Part shown: positions 8,436 to 20,500 of the stretch, in pieces
How positions within the stretch are numbered: the stretch's first letter is position 1
Layout of the letters: every line of letters starts with the position of its first letter
DNA from: Pseudomonas sp. SCB32
Lineage (GTDB): Bacteria > Pseudomonadota > Gammaproteobacteria > Pseudomonadales > Pseudomonadaceae
DNA: 64,000 nt
Reading direction: 5' to 3'
Assembly: GCF_009189165.1 (NCBI RefSeq)
Contig: NZ_CP045118.1
Location: forward strand, 6,076,001-6,140,000
Program-made: the position numbers and the translations under genes
Notes under the pieces: model-generated
What the model was told of the DNA's origin: nothing
What the model saw: only the letters and a program-made list of their open reading frames with translations
Database searches by the model: none

Positions 8436-10484
8436 TCAGTCTTCTTCCGGTACCGCCTTGTAGCCGCTGGACAGGCGCTGCTGCATCTCCTGCGGCACCG
8501 CGCTGTAATGGCTGGGCGAAAGGTCGTAGAGGCCCTGCCCGGCGGTGATCGACTTGAGCCGGTTGGCGTAGCCCTCCATCTCCGCCAGCGGCACCTGTCC
8601 ACGGATCAGCGCGACATGGGTCGACAGCGACTCGGTGCCCATCACCTGCCCGCGCCGTCCCGTCAGGTCGGCGGTGATATCGCCCAGGCGGACATTCGGC
8701 GCGGTCACCTCGATGCTCACCACCGGCTCCAGGACGATCCCGCCGGCGTTGCGCAGCGCATCGAGCATCGCCTTGCGCCCGGCGGCCTGGAAGGCGATGT
8801 CCTTGGAATCCACCGAGTGGCTCTTGCCGTCGTAGACGGTGACCCTGACATCGGCCACCGGGAAGCCCGCCAGCGGGCCCGCCGCCAGCGCCGAACGCAC
8901 GCCCTTCTCCACCGAGAGGATGAACTGGCCGGGGATCACCCCGCCCTTCACCGCATCGATGAACTCGAAGCCACCGCCACGCGGCAGCGGTTCCACCCGC
9001 AGGAACACCTCGCCGAACTGCCCGGCGCCGCCGGTCTGCTTCTTGTGCCGGCTGTGTCCCTCGGCCATGCGTGTCGCGGTTTCCCGGTACGGCACGCTGG
9101 GCGCGCGGGTCTGCACCTCCAGCTTGTACTGGCCGGCCATGCGTTCGAGCAGATAGCGCAGGTGCAGCTCGCCCATGCCGCGCAGCACGGTTTCCTGGGT
9201 GGAGGCGTTGTAATCCAGGCGCACGCAGGGGTCCTCGGCCTGCAGGCGCTGGAGAATCTCCGCCAGACGCTGCTCGTCGCCGCGGCGGCTGGCTTCGATT
9301 GCCAGGCCCTGCATCGGTGTGGGGAAATTCAGGGGCTTGAGGCGGATATGGTCCTCGTCGTGGGAATCGTGTAGCACCACGCCGTACTCCAGCTCATCGA
9401 CCTTGCTCAGGGCGCCGAAGTCGCCGGGGATCAGGCGCCCCACCTCCTCATGCTTCCTGCCTTGCAGGCGCAGCAGGTGGCCGACCTTGAACGACTTGCG
9501 GCCGTCGCCGGCGAACAGCTGCATGTCCCGCTGGATCGTGCCCTGGTGCACACGGAACACCGCCAGGCGACCGACGAAGGGGTCGATCACCACCTTGAAT
9601 ACATGGGCCAGGACGTGGCCCTTGGGTTCCGGGGTGGAATGGAAATCCTCCACGTCACCGCTGTCGTCGGTGCGCACGAACAGCGGCGGGTTGCCCTCGG
9701 CGGGGTTGGGCGCCAGCCGCGCCAGCACATTCAGCAGCTCAGGAATCCCGGCACCGGTGCGCGCCGAGACGAAGCACAGCGGAATCAGGTGGCCCTCGCG
9801 CAGCGCCCGCTCGAACGGCGCGTGCAGCGCCTCGGGTGCCACCTCGCCCTCCTCCAGGTAGTGCGCCATCAGCGCCTCGTCGACTTCCACCACCTGGTCC
9901 ACCAGCGCCTGGTGCGCCTCGGCCACGGAGGAAAAGTCGGCCTCGCCCTCGGGCTCGAAGAAGCAGTCCACCACCCGCGTGCCGCCCCCAGCGGGCAGGT
10001 TCAGCGGCAGGACTTCCTTGCCGAACGATTCGCGCAGGTTCGCCAGCAGGCCCGGCAGGTCAACTCGCTCGGCATCGATCTTGTTCACTACCAGCATCCG
10101 GCACAGGCCGCGCTCGCCGGCCCAGTCCATCATGCGTCGGGTGGTCAGCTCGACGCCGTTCTGCGCGTTCACCACCACCAGGGCCGTTTCCACCGCCGCC
10201 AGCGCGGGCAGCGCGTGACCGATGAAGTCGGGATAGCCGGGCGTGTCGATCAGGCGGACGTGCGCACCTTCGTGCTCGAAGTGCACCAGGGCGGCGGAGA
10301 GGGAGTGATGGTAATCGCGCTCCATGGGGTCGGAGTCGCAAGCCGTATCGCCGCGCTCGAGCGACCCCATGCTGGTGATCACGCCGCTGCCTTGCAGCAG
10401 TGCTTCGGCGAGCAGCGTCTTGCCGCTGTCGCCATGGCCGACCAGGGCGACCGTGCGGATCTGTTCCACGGAGTAACTGGACAT
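8436..10484 (-). CDS. Elongation factor G-like GTPase (EF-G paralogue)
   Basis: A 682-aa translational GTPase. G1 is GHGDSGKT (residues 16-23), G3 is DTPGYPDF (about 78) and G4 is NKID (about 133). EF-G domains II-V follow, including the domain IV/V landmarks GHSRHKKQTGGAGQFGEV, GGVIPGQFI and RRGQVMG. It stands alone, away from ribosomal protein genes, so it is probably the second, EF-G-II/Tet-like paralogue found in many Pseudomonas and not the str-operon fusA. The start MSSYSVEQIR has GGGAG six bases upstream. Roles suggested for such paralogues (recycling, stress translation) are inference. It is bracketed by noncoding regions with DnaA-box-like 9-mers. Confidence 0.85.
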   Translation of the reverse strand: MSSYSVEQIRTVALVGHGDSGKTLLAEALLQGSGVITSMGSLERGDTACDSDPMERDYHHSLSAALVHFEHEGAHVRLIDTPGYPDFIGHALPALAAVETALVVVNAQNGVELTTRRMMDWAGERGLCRMLVVNKIDAERVDLPGLLANLRESFGKEVLPLNLPAGGGTRVVDCFFEPEGEADFSSVAEAHQALVDQVVEVDEALMAHYLEEGEVAPEALHAPFERALREGHLIPLCFVSARTGAGIPELLNVLARLAPNPAEGNPPLFVRTDDSGDVEDFHSTPEPKGHVLAHVFKVVIDPFVGRLAVFRVHQGTIQRDMQLFAGDGRKSFKVGHLLRLQGRKHEEVGRLIPGDFGALSKVDELEYGVVLHDSHDEDHIRLKPLNFPTPMQGLAIEASRRGDEQRLAEILQRLQAEDPCVRLDYNASTQETVLRGMGELHLRYLLERMAGQYKLEVQTRAPSVPYRETATRMAEGHSRHKKQTGGAGQFGEVFLRVEPLPRGGGFEFIDAVKGGVIPGQFILSVEKGVRSALAAGPLAGFPVADVRVTVYDGKSHSVDSKDIAFQAAGRKAMLDALRNAGGIVLEPVVSIEVTAPNVRLGDITADLTGRRGQVMGTESLSTHVALIRGQVPLAEMEGYANRLKSITAGQGLYDLSPSHYSAVPQEMQQRLSSGYKAVPEED

Positions 10485-11410
10485 GCTGATCTCCCGCCCC
10501 CAGGGTTCCTGCCTCGCAGTTCATGGATTATAGGCAGTCACCTCCGGCGCCCATGGACGAAAATTGACCAGTTCGGCGCAGCCCAGCAGCCATCGGCGCT
10601 GCAGCGATCCATCCACAACCCGCCCACACCTTCCCGGCAGAACGCTGCACAGCCAATGTGGAAAACAACCCGCGAAAATCGCCGAAAGCCAGAATCCATC
10701 GGACTTCCAGCGATTGATCAAAAAACGATCTGAGATGACGAGCCCGCGCCCGGCAAGGCATCCAGCGATCTGGGTACAGGTTGTCCACACCTTCTGCGAG
10801 ATTCGCCCCACAGGCATTGTGGAAAGTTTTACGCAGACCCCGCCGCTGGGGAAAACCTGCTGTGGATCAGTCGCTTGCATCTACCGCTGATCATTATTCG
10901 ATCAAGCCCGCGCAAGCCTCGCAGAACGGGGCGCCGGCACTGTTTTCCACAGGCGACTCACAAGAGGGTCAACATAAACCGGGGATAGCGGTGGAAACTT
11001 CGTGCACAGAATTACCGCTGGAATCGATACACAGACCCGCAAGTGGCTGAAAATGCTTGCCTGATCAAAAAACATCCAGCTTCGCAGAAGCCACGGTACA
11101 TCGGCCTTGCAGACGCCCGCCAACAGATTTTCCACAGGTTGGACAAGCTTGCCTCCACAGCACCTGTGGAGATCTTCACAACCCCACCCTAACGCCATGG
11201 AAGCCACGGACCACGGGCCTTTCGAAAAAAAGCACGAGCATTTTCCGCGGTTCATGAAAGCGCAACTGAGCTGTCATTTTCCACCAGTTTATCCACAGCT
11301 TTATCACAAGGCTGCCCCCAGGTTTCCGGTGAAATTCTGAAACACTGCCGGCACGGCCTTCGGGAGGGCGCGGGGCTATGCTGGATTTCCCCAATTCAAG
11401 GAGCCAGCCC
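10485..11410. other. 0.9-kb noncoding region with a cluster of DnaA-box-like motifs
   Basis: No credible gene in 926 bp. It contains TTATCCACA (11289-11297, +), TTTTCCACA at 10943-10951 (+), 11128-11136 (+) and 10657-10665 (-), and one- or two-mismatch variants at 10781-10789 (TTGTCCACA, +) and 10818-10826 (-). A 12-nt AT-rich direct repeat, TGATCAAAAAAC, occurs at 10715-10726 and 11062-11073. At least nine GATC sites are present. The combination resembles an origin-like or DnaA-titrating region. Confidence 0.5.
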
Positions 11411-11728
11411 ATGATCCTCACCACCACCCCCGCCATCGAAGGCAAGACCATCCAGGAATACCGAGGCATCGTGGTCGGCGAGGCGATCCTCGGCGCCAAC
11501 GTGTTCCGTGACCTGTTCGCCGGCCTGCGCGACATCATCGGCGGCCGTGCCGGTGCGTATGAGAAAGAGCTGGGGCGGGCGCGGGAGATCGCCTTCGAGG
11601 AGCTGCAGGAGCGCGCGCAGGAGCTGGGCGCCAACGCGGTGGTCGGCATCGACCTGGATTACGAAGTGGTGGGACAGAACGGCAGCATGCTGATGGTCAG
11701 TGTGAGCGGGACGGCAGTGCGGGTGTAG
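11411..11728 (+). CDS. YbjQ/UPF0145 family protein
   Basis: A 105-aa protein starting [20 protein letters not shown] at 11411, with AAGGAG upstream. It shows the YbjQ/UPF0145 pattern: a [31 protein letters not shown] core, an [28 protein letters not shown] stretch and a C-terminal GTAVRV strand. The family is annotated as 'putative heavy-metal-binding' and forms small oligomers; the actual role is unsettled. It is a single gene, likely monocistronic, followed by a REP-like palindrome. Confidence 0.88.
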   Translation: MILTTTPAIEGKTIQEYRGIVVGEAILGANVFRDLFAGLRDIIGGRAGAYEKELGRAREIAFEELQERAQELGANAVVGIDLDYEVVGQNGSMLMVSVSGTAVRV

Positions 11729-11757
11729 GCGTAGTCCATAACGGAGTGAGGGGCTCT

Positions 11758-11805
11758 TGTAGGAGCGCACCCTGCGCGCGATCGCGGGCATGGCCCGCTC
11801 CTACA
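11758..11805. repeat. 48-nt REP-like palindrome (copy 1)
   Basis: Arms TGTAGGAGCG and CGCTCCTACA flank a GC-rich centre containing GCGCGATCGCGGGCATGG. An almost identical 48-nt copy lies at 35050-35097. These are dispersed Pseudomonas intergenic repeats. Confidence 0.75.
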
Positions 11806-11946
11806 GTTGAACGCGGAGCCGGCCGGCGAGCGCTGGTCAAAATTTGAGCAAGCCGCTGCAATCCACGCCATCCGTGGCCTGCAGGCATTCATCCACAGGT
11901 TGGGGACAGGTTGCGCGAACAACCGTCCCCAGCGCCTGGGGACAAC

Positions 11947-12993
11947 TCAGGCGGCGCCCATCACCTTGCGAATGTCCGCCGCCAGCGCCTCGACACGGGC
12001 GATGTCGGTGTCCCAGGAGCACATGAAGCGCGCGCCGCCGGCGCCGATGAAGGTATAGAAGCGCCAGCCGTGCTGACGCAGGGCTTCCAGCGCCGGCTCG
12101 GACATCTGCAGGAACACCCCGTTGGCCTCCACCGGGAACATCAGGCTGACGCCCGGCACATCCGCCACGCGCTCGGCGAGCAGGCGCGCGCACTGGTTGG
12201 CGTGGTTGGCGTAGTGCAGCCAGGCGCCGTCCTGCAGCACGCCTACCCAGGGCGCGGCGAGGAAGCGCATCTTCGAGGCCAGCTGGCCGGCCTGCTTGCA
12301 GCGGTAATCGAAGCCTTCGGCCAGCTCACGGTTGAAGAACAGGATGGCCTCGCCCACCGCCATGCCGTTCTTGGTGCCGCCAAAGCACAGGACTTCGACG
12401 CCGGACTTCCAGGTCAGCTCCGCTGGGGTAGCGCCCAGAGAGGCGCAGGCGTTGGAGAAGCGTGCGCCATCCATGTGCAGGTGCAGCCCCAGCTCGCGGC
12501 AGGTGGCGCTGAGCGCCTGCAGCTCGTCGGGGCGGTAGACGGTGCCGACTTCGGTGGCCTGGGTAATGGTGACCACCCGCGCCTTGGGGTAGTGGATGTC
12601 CTGGCGCTTCAAGGCGATCTCGCGGATCGCCTCGGAGGTCAGCTTGCCCTCGGCGTCGGTACGCGCCAGCAGCAGCTTGGAGCCGTTGGAGAAGAACTCC
12701 GGCGCGCCGCACTCGTCAGTCTCGACGTGGGCGGTCTCGGCGCAGATCACGCTGTGGTAGCTCTGGCACAGCGACGCCAGGGCCAGGGAATTGGCCGCCG
12801 TGCCGTTGAAGGCGAAGAACACCTCGCAGTCGGTCTCGAACAGCTCCCGGAAGTAGTCGGAGGCGCGGGCGGTCCACTGGTCGTCGCCGTAGGCGCGCTC
12901 GTGGCCGCGGTTGGCCTCGGCCATGGCGGCCCAGGCTTCGGGGCAGATACCGGAATAGTTGTCGCTGGCGAACTGCTGGGTGTTGTCGGTCAT
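11947..12993 (-). CDS. ltaE: Low-specificity L-threonine aldolase
   Basis: A 348-aa PLP enzyme of the aspartate aminotransferase fold that cleaves threonine or allo-threonine to glycine and acetaldehyde. Landmarks are FNGTAANSLAL, HVETDECGAPEF, HMDGARFSNA (PLP-binding Asp) and FGGTKNGM with the Schiff-base lysine K208. The start MTDNTQQFASDNYSG at 12993 has GAGG upstream; the longer frame adds only an unconserved leader. In P. aeruginosa the homologue (PA5413) sits between gbcB and glyA/sox, matching this layout. It links threonine and glycine pools to the sarcosine pathway. Confidence 0.9.
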   Translation of the reverse strand: MTDNTQQFASDNYSGICPEAWAAMAEANRGHERAYGDDQWTARASDYFRELFETDCEVFFAFNGTAANSLALASLCQSYHSVICAETAHVETDECGAPEFFSNGSKLLLARTDAEGKLTSEAIREIALKRQDIHYPKARVVTITQATEVGTVYRPDELQALSATCRELGLHLHMDGARFSNACASLGATPAELTWKSGVEVLCFGGTKNGMAVGEAILFFNRELAEGFDYRCKQAGQLASKMRFLAAPWVGVLQDGAWLHYANHANQCARLLAERVADVPGVSLMFPVEANGVFLQMSEPALEALRQHGWRFYTFIGAGGARFMCSWDTDIARVEALAADIRKVMGAA

Positions 12994-13101
12994 GGGGCGG
13001 CCTCGAAAAACGTTGTACGTCTGGCAGCAGCGTAGCAACGGATGGTCGCTCGCCGCCGGAGGGAGCGCGGGGCCTCTCTATCCGAGAGGCCTTGCGGTGG
13101 A

Positions 13102-13779
13102 TCAGGGCAGCTTGGTCAGCGCCATCTGTTCGGAGATGGGTACGAACAATTCGCGCAGGGCCTGGGCGGTGCCGCCGTTGGGCTTGTCCGGCGAGCTCAT
13201 GTTGAGCACATAGCGCCCCTTGATCAGGCCGGTCAGGCTGGATTCGCCAGTCTTGTCGTCCGGCGCCGGCACGCTGATCGCCAGCGGGTCGCCCATGCGG
13301 GTGCTGTCGATCACCGGCAGGTACTGCTCGCCGCCGAACTGCGCGGCGGTGCCGTTCTGCAGTGCGGCCTGGCGCGCCTGGTTGAGCAGCGAGACGTTCT
13401 TGCTGGTGGTGTCGCGCAGCTTGGCCTGGGCGGCCAGGTAGCGCTTGGCGGCCTCGCCCTGCTGGTCGGCGCCCGGCGCCGGCATGCCAGTGTCGGTGAG
13501 GGTCACGACCAGGCGCTGGGTGCCGTCGGTCTTGCCATAGACGATGGTGGCGTCGTCATAGCCGCACTCGCGGGAGAGGTAGGGATAGCCGTAGATAGCC
13601 TTGGTCGGCGGCAGCGCCTTTTCCAGCACGTGGCCGGTGCAGCTGTCACCGGCCGGCGCGGCGGCGGCCGTGCTGGCGGCTTCGGGGGCCTGGGCCTTGG
13701 CGGGCTTGCTGTCGTCACCGCAGCCCTGCAGGGTCGCGGCGACCAGCAGGGCGGAAAGCAGAGTCAGGGAACGGTTCAT
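13102..13779 (-). CDS. Predicted lipoprotein of unknown function
   Basis: A 225-aa protein beginning MNRSLTLLSALLVAATLQGC, a signal peptide ending in a lipobox with the lipidated cysteine at residue 20, then an Ala/Pro-rich linker. The mature part has two further cysteines (GDSCTGHV and SRECGYDD) that could form a disulfide, and a TQRLVVTLTDTGMP segment. No enzyme motif is seen. It probably matches the hypothetical gene between ltaA and glyA1 in P. aeruginosa (PA5414 position, from memory). Signal type and position are clear; function is unknown. Confidence 0.7.
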   Translation of the reverse strand: MNRSLTLLSALLVAATLQGCGDDSKPAKAQAPEAASTAAAAPAGDSCTGHVLEKALPPTKAIYGYPYLSRECGYDDATIVYGKTDGTQRLVVTLTDTGMPAPGADQQGEAAKRYLAAQAKLRDTTSKNVSLLNQARQAALQNGTAAQFGGEQYLPVIDSTRMGDPLAISVPAPDDKTGESSLTGLIKGRYVLNMSSPDKPNGGTAQALRELFVPISEQMALTKLP

Positions 13780-13843
13780 GGCGTCCTCGCATTTCGGAGA
13801 GGCGCAGTTTAGTCCCTTGTCCTGACGGTTCCTATCGGCAGCT

Positions 13844-14368
13844 TCATTGCGAGGGTTTGCAGCGCCAGCGGCCCAGCTTCTCGTCATAGCCGGCGTCGAT
13901 CACCGCCAGGCCATCCGCGCGCGATTCGAGGCAGAAGGTCTTCATGAAGGTGGCCCGTGCGCCGTCACCGGCGCTGTCGTGCCCACTGACGGTGACGCTG
14001 TACATGCCGGGCGTCAGCGGTCGCGCCGGCGCCTTTTCCTTGAAGCCGGCAATCGCCTGCCCGTAGGCGAAGCAGGTATCGCTGCGCAGCGGCGCGCCAC
14101 GGGCAACGTCTACCCCGCCTGTCGCCCAATAGGATTCGTAGGGTTCGCGGGACACCTCGATGAAGTGCACCGCGACCTGCCGTTCATCGACCGCAAGCGT
14201 ACGGTTGAAGAACAGGCCGGGCGACTTGAAGGCCACGTCGCCAAAGCACAGCGTCTCGCCGCGCATCCAGACCGTCGCCTCGCCGTCGAACAGCCGCGAC
14301 ATGCCCCACGCCGACACCTGGGGCAGCAGGGCAAGGCACAGCGACACAGGTAGAAGGAAGCGCTTCAT
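13844..14368 (-). CDS. Secreted/periplasmic protein of unknown function
   Basis: A 174-aa protein with a clear signal peptide, MKRFLLPVSLCLALLPQVSA then WGMSRL. It was taken from the ATG at 14368, which has GGAGCTTTGGAG directly upstream. The mature domain has four cysteines (ETLCFGD, SDTCFAYG, KTFCLESR, WRCKPSQ) and an immunoglobulin-like strand pattern (GMYSVTVSGHDSAGDGARATF). No known domain is recognised. It is divergent from glyA; the 241-bp gap between them carries the glyA promoter. Confidence 0.65.
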   Translation of the reverse strand: MKRFLLPVSLCLALLPQVSAWGMSRLFDGEATVWMRGETLCFGDVAFKSPGLFFNRTLAVDERQVAVHFIEVSREPYESYWATGGVDVARGAPLRSDTCFAYGQAIAGFKEKAPARPLTPGMYSVTVSGHDSAGDGARATFMKTFCLESRADGLAVIDAGYDEKLGRWRCKPSQ

Positions 14369-14609
14369 CTCCAAAGCTCCGCAGGCGGCGCCGTCCTGGC
14401 GCGGGCATGTCGCATTCTGACCCGCTGCCTCGGGCAATTCCACGCGCCGGGTCGCTTCTGCGCCATCCGCGCCATGTCGCAAACGCACCTAGCCGTGGCG
14501 TACATAGGCATCTGGGTCCGCAGGGCCAGTCATACCATCGCAGTCAAGAGGGCCACTCGGCCCTGCACCAGCCATTGGCGCGCGTCCCGCGCCGCAGGGA
14601 GACCCAGCG

Positions 14610-15863
<1,254 letters not shown>

Positions 15864-15870
15864 GTTTTCC

Positions 15871-15971
15871 CGTCTCCTCGCGGAGACGGCGCCCCAAGGG
15901 CAGGTGAGGGAAACATCGGTCCCGACCCCAGCGCCGCAACCCTCACCCTACCCCCTTCCCTCGGGAAGGGG
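15871..15971 (+). repeat. Two GC hairpins in the glyA-soxB gap
   Basis: At 15871-15888 the stem is CGTCTCC-TCGC-GGAGACG. At 15952-15971 it is CCCCTTCCC-TC-GGGAAGGGG. Neither has a T-run, so they look like processing or stability elements inside the operon. Confidence 0.5.
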
Positions 15972-15994
15972 AGCAAAAGATCAGGAGCATCGAC

Positions 15995-17245
15995 ATGCAA
16001 CGCTATTCCGGCTTCGGCCTGCTCAAGCACTCCCTGAGCCACCACGAGAACTGGCAACGCATGTGGCGCACGCCCACGCCCAAGCCGGTCTACGACGTAG
16101 TCATCGTCGGCGGCGGCGGCCACGGCCTGGCCACGGCCTACTACCTGGCCAAGGAACACGGCATCACCAACGTCGCGGTGATCGAGAAGGGCTGGCTGGG
16201 CGGCGGCAACACCGCGCGCAACACCACCATCGTGCGTTCCAACTACCTGTGGGACGAGTCCGCGCTGCTCTATGAACACGCCATGAAGCTGTGGGAAGGC
16301 CTGTCCCAGGACCTGAACTACAACGTCATGTTCTCCCAGCGTGGCGTCTACAACCTCTGCCACACCCTGCAGGACATGCGTGACGGCGAACGCCGCGTCA
16401 GCGCCAACCGCCTGAACGGCGTGGACGGCGAACTGCTCAACGCGCAGCAGGTGGCCGAAGAGATTCCCTACCTGAACTGCACCAAGAGCGCCCGCTACCC
16501 GGTCATGGGCTCCACCGTGCAGCGTCGCGGCGGCGTGGCCCGTCACGATGCCGTGGCCTGGGGCTTCGCCCGTGCCGCCGACGCCCTGGGCGTGGACCTG
16601 ATCCAGCAGACCGAAGTGATCGGCTTCCGCAAGCAGGATGGCGCGGTCATCGGCGTCGAGACCAACCGCGGCTTCATCGGCGCCAAGCGCGTCGGCGTGG
16701 TCACCGCCGGTAACTCCGGGCACATGGCCAAGCTCGCCGGCTTCCGCCTGCCGATCGAATCGCACCCGCTGCAGGCCCTGGTTTCCGAGCCGCTGAAACC
16801 CATCATCGACAGCGTGATCATGTCCAACGCCGTGCACGGCTACATCAGCCAGTCGGACAAGGGCGACCTGGTCATCGGCGCCGGCATCGACGGCTACAAC
16901 GGCTACGGCCAGCGCGGCTCGTACCCGGTGATCGAGCACACCCTGCAGGCCATCGTCGAGATGTTCCCGGTGCTGTCCCGCGTACGCATGAACCGCCAGT
17001 GGGGCGGCATCGTCGACACCACCCCGGACGCCTGCCCGATCATCGGCAAGACCCCGGTGAAGAACCTGTTCTTCAACTGCGGCTGGGGCACCGGCGGCTT
17101 CAAGGCCACCCCCGGCTCGGGCAACGTCTTCGCCGCGACCCTGGCCAAGGGCGAGCCGCATCCGCTGGCCGCGCCCTTCTCCATCGAACGCTTCCACACC
17201 GGCGCGCTGATCGACGAACACGGCGCTGCCGCCGTAGCTCACTAA
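15995..17245 (+). CDS. soxB: Sarcosine oxidase beta subunit
   Basis: A 416-aa flavoprotein subunit of heterotetrameric sarcosine oxidase, the site of sarcosine oxidation to glycine plus a methylene unit. It has an N-terminal Rossmann FAD motif [20 protein letters not shown], a second segment [15 protein letters not shown], and [19 protein letters not shown], which contains the His region used for covalent FMN in this family. The C-terminal [15 protein letters not shown] is typical. The ATG is preceded by AGGAGCATCGAC. soxD follows 12 nt downstream. Confidence 0.95.
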   Translation: MQRYSGFGLLKHSLSHHENWQRMWRTPTPKPVYDVVIVGGGGHGLATAYYLAKEHGITNVAVIEKGWLGGGNTARNTTIVRSNYLWDESALLYEHAMKLWEGLSQDLNYNVMFSQRGVYNLCHTLQDMRDGERRVSANRLNGVDGELLNAQQVAEEIPYLNCTKSARYPVMGSTVQRRGGVARHDAVAWGFARAADALGVDLIQQTEVIGFRKQDGAVIGVETNRGFIGAKRVGVVTAGNSGHMAKLAGFRLPIESHPLQALVSEPLKPIIDSVIMSNAVHGYISQSDKGDLVIGAGIDGYNGYGQRGSYPVIEHTLQAIVEMFPVLSRVRMNRQWGGIVDTTPDACPIIGKTPVKNLFFNCGWGTGGFKATPGSGNVFAATLAKGEPHPLAAPFSIERFHTGALIDEHGAAAVAH

Positions 17246-17257
17246 GAGGGCCTCACC

Positions 17258-17587
17258 ATGCTTCATATCTTCTGCCCCCACTGCGGCGAGCTGCGTTCCG
17301 AAGAGGAATTCCACGCCAAGGGCCAGGCGCACATCCCGCGCCCGCTCGACCCCTCTGCCTGCACCGACGCGGAATGGGGCGAGTACATGTTCTTCCGCGA
17401 CAACCCGCGCGGTATCCACCACGAGCTGTGGGTACACGCCGCCGGTTGCCGCCAGTACTTCAACGTCACCCGTCACACGGTGACCTACGAAATTCTCGAA
17501 ACCTACAAGATCGGCGAAAAACCCGGCGTGACCGCCGCTGATTCCGAGAAGAAATCCGCTTCCCAGCCCGCCGTGGAGAAGGCCTAA
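17258..17587 (+). CDS. soxD: Sarcosine oxidase delta subunit
   Basis: A 109-aa zinc-binding subunit. The fold has FCPHCGELRSEEEFH at the N-terminus (zinc ligands Cys/Cys), the conserved WGEYMFFRDNPRGIHHELWVH block and AAGCRQYFNVTRHTVTYEI. It overlaps soxA by one base (TAATG), so the two are translationally coupled. The C-terminal tail after residue about 92 is variable and polar. Confidence 0.95.
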   Translation: MLHIFCPHCGELRSEEEFHAKGQAHIPRPLDPSACTDAEWGEYMFFRDNPRGIHHELWVHAAGCRQYFNVTRHTVTYEILETYKIGEKPGVTAADSEKKSASQPAVEKA

Positions 17588-20500
17588 TGAGCCAGATCAA
17601 TCGCCTTTCCCGTGGCGGTCGCATCGACCGCAGCAAGTCGCTGACCTTCACCTTCAACGGCGAGACCTACCAGGGCTTCGCCGGTGACACCCTGGCCGCC
17701 GCGCTGCTGGCCAACGGCGTCGACATCCTCGGTCGCAGCTTCAAGTACTCCCGCCCGCGCGGCATCGTCGCCGCCGGCGCCGAAGAGCCCAACGCCATCC
17801 TGCAGATCGGCTCGCGCGAAGCGACCCAGGTACCCAACGTCCGCGCTACCCAGCAGGCGCTGTACAACGGCCTGGTGGCCAGCGCCACCAACGGCTGGCC
17901 GAACGTGCAGAACGACCTGATGGGGATCTTCGGCAAGGTCGGCGGCAAGATGATGCCGCCCGGCTTCTACTACAAGACCTTCATGTACCCGCAGTCCATG
18001 TGGCTGACCTACGAGAAGTACATCCGCAAGGCCGCGGGCCTGGGTCGCGCGCCCACCGAAGTGGACCCGGACAGCTACGACTGGATGAACCACCACGCCG
18101 ACGTACTGATCGTCGGCGCAGGCCCGGCAGGCCTCGCCGCTGCCCTGGCCGCCTCGCGCAGTGGCGCGCGGGTGATCCTCGCCGATGAACAGGAAGAGTT
18201 CGGCGGCAGCCTGCTCGACACCCGCGAAACCCTCGACGGCAAGCCGGCCGAGGAGTGGGTGGGCAAGGCCATCGCCGAGCTGGAAGGCAACCCGGACGTG
18301 ATCCTGCTGCCGCGCTCCACCGTCAACGGCTACCACGACCACAACTTCCTCACCATCCACGAGCGCCGTACCGACCACCTGGGCGAGACCGCCCCGCTGG
18401 GCCAGGTGCGCATGCGCGTGCACCGCGTCCGCGCCAAGCGCGTGGTGCTGGCCGCCGGCGCCCACGAGCGTCCGCTGGTCTACGCGAACAACGACGTGCC
18501 GGGCAACATGCTGGCCGGCGCCGTCTCCACCTATGTGCGCCGCTACGGCGTGGCACCGGGCAAGAAGCTGGTGCTGTCCACCAACAACGACTACGCCTAC
18601 CGCGTCGCCCTGGACTGGCAGGAAGCCGGCCTGCAGGTGGTCGCCATCGCCGATGCGCGCCCCAACCCGCAGGGCCAGTGGGTCGAGGAAGTGCGCAAGC
18701 GCGGCATGCGCGTCATCACCGGCAGCTCGGTGATCGAAGCCCGCGGCAACAAGCGAGTGACCGGTGCCAAGGTCGCCTCGATCGATACCTTCCGCATGAA
18801 GGTCAACGCCCCAGGCGAATGGCTGGACTGCGACCTGATCGCCAGCTCCGGCGGCTACAGCCCGGTGGTGCACCTGGCGTCCCACCTGGGCGGCAAGCCG
18901 GAATGGCGTGAAGACATCCTCGCCTTCGTTCCCGGCCTGGCCTTCCAGAAGCGCATCTGCGCCGGCGCGGTGAACGGCGTGTTCCGTCTCGCCGACGCCC
19001 TGGCCGACGGCTACCAGGCCGGCAGCCAGGCGGCTGTCGATGCCGGCTTCAAGGCGATGGAAGGCGACCTGCCGGCCGCTTCCGAGCGCGCCGAGGAAGC
19101 CACCCTCGCGCTGTTCCAGGTGCCCCACGAGAAGTCCACCTCCCGCGCACCCAAGCAGTTCGTCGATACCCAGAACGACGTCACCGCCGCCGCCATCGAG
19201 CTGGCCTGCCGCGAGGGCTTCGAGTCCATCGAGCACGTCAAGCGCTACACCGCGCTGGGCTTCGGCACCGACCAGGGCAAGCTCGGCAACATCAACGGCC
19301 TGGCCATCGCCGCCCGCGCCCAGGGCAAGAGCATCGCCGACACCGGCACCACCATGTTCCGCCCGAACTACACCCCGGTGACCTTCGGCGCCGTCGCCGG
19401 CCGTCACTGCGGCCACCTGTTCGAACCCGTGCGCTTCACTGCCCTGCACGCCTGGCACGTGAAGAACGGCGCCGAATTCGAGGACGTCGGCCAGTGGAAG
19501 CGCCCGTGGTACTTCCCCAAGCGTGGCGAAGACATGCACGCCGCCGTGGCCCGCGAGTGCCGCGCTGTGCGTGAGAGCGTCGGCCTGCTGGACGCATCGA
19601 CCCTGGGCAAGATCGACATCCAGGGCCCGGACGCCCGCGAGTTCCTCAACCGCGTCTACACCAACGCCTGGACCAAGCTGGACGTGGGCAAGGCCCGCTA
19701 CGGCCTGATGTGCAAGGAAGACGGGATGGTCTTCGACGACGGCGTGACCGCATGCCTGGCCGACAACCACTTCGTCATGACCACCACCACCGGCGGCGCC
19801 GCCCGCGTGATGGAATGGCTGGAGCTGTACCACCAGACCGAATGGCCGGAGCTGAAGGTGTACTTCACCTCGGTCACCGACCACTGGGCCACCCTGACCC
19901 TGTCCGGCCCCAACAGCCGCAAGCTGCTGGGCGAGATCACCGACATCGACCTGGACAAGGACGCCTTCCCCTTCATGACCTGGAAGGAAGGCAAGGTCGC
20001 CGGCGTACCGGCGCGGGTGTTCCGCATCTCCTTCACCGGTGAGCTCTCCTACGAGGTGAACATCCAGGCCAACTACGCCATGGGTGTACTGGAAGCCATG
20101 GTCGCCGCCGGCGCCAAGTACAACCTGACTCCGTACGGCACCGAGACCATGCACGTCCTGCGCGCCGAGAAGGGTTTCATCATCGTCGGCCAGGACACCG
20201 ACGCCTCGGTGACCCCGGACGACCTGAACATGGGTTGGGCGGTGGGTCGCACCAAGCCGTTCTCCTGGATCGGCTGGCGCGGCATGAACCGCGCCGACTG
20301 CCAGCGCGAGGACCGCAAGCAGCTGGTCGGCCTCAAGCCCACCAACCCGATGGACGTGCTGCCCGAGGGTGCGCAGTTGGTGTTCAACACCCAGCAATCG
20401 ATCCCGATGAACATGGTCGGTCACGTCACCTCCAGCTACATGAGCAGCAGCCTCGGCTACGGCTTCGCCCTGGCGGTGGTCAAGGGCGGTCTCAAGCGCA

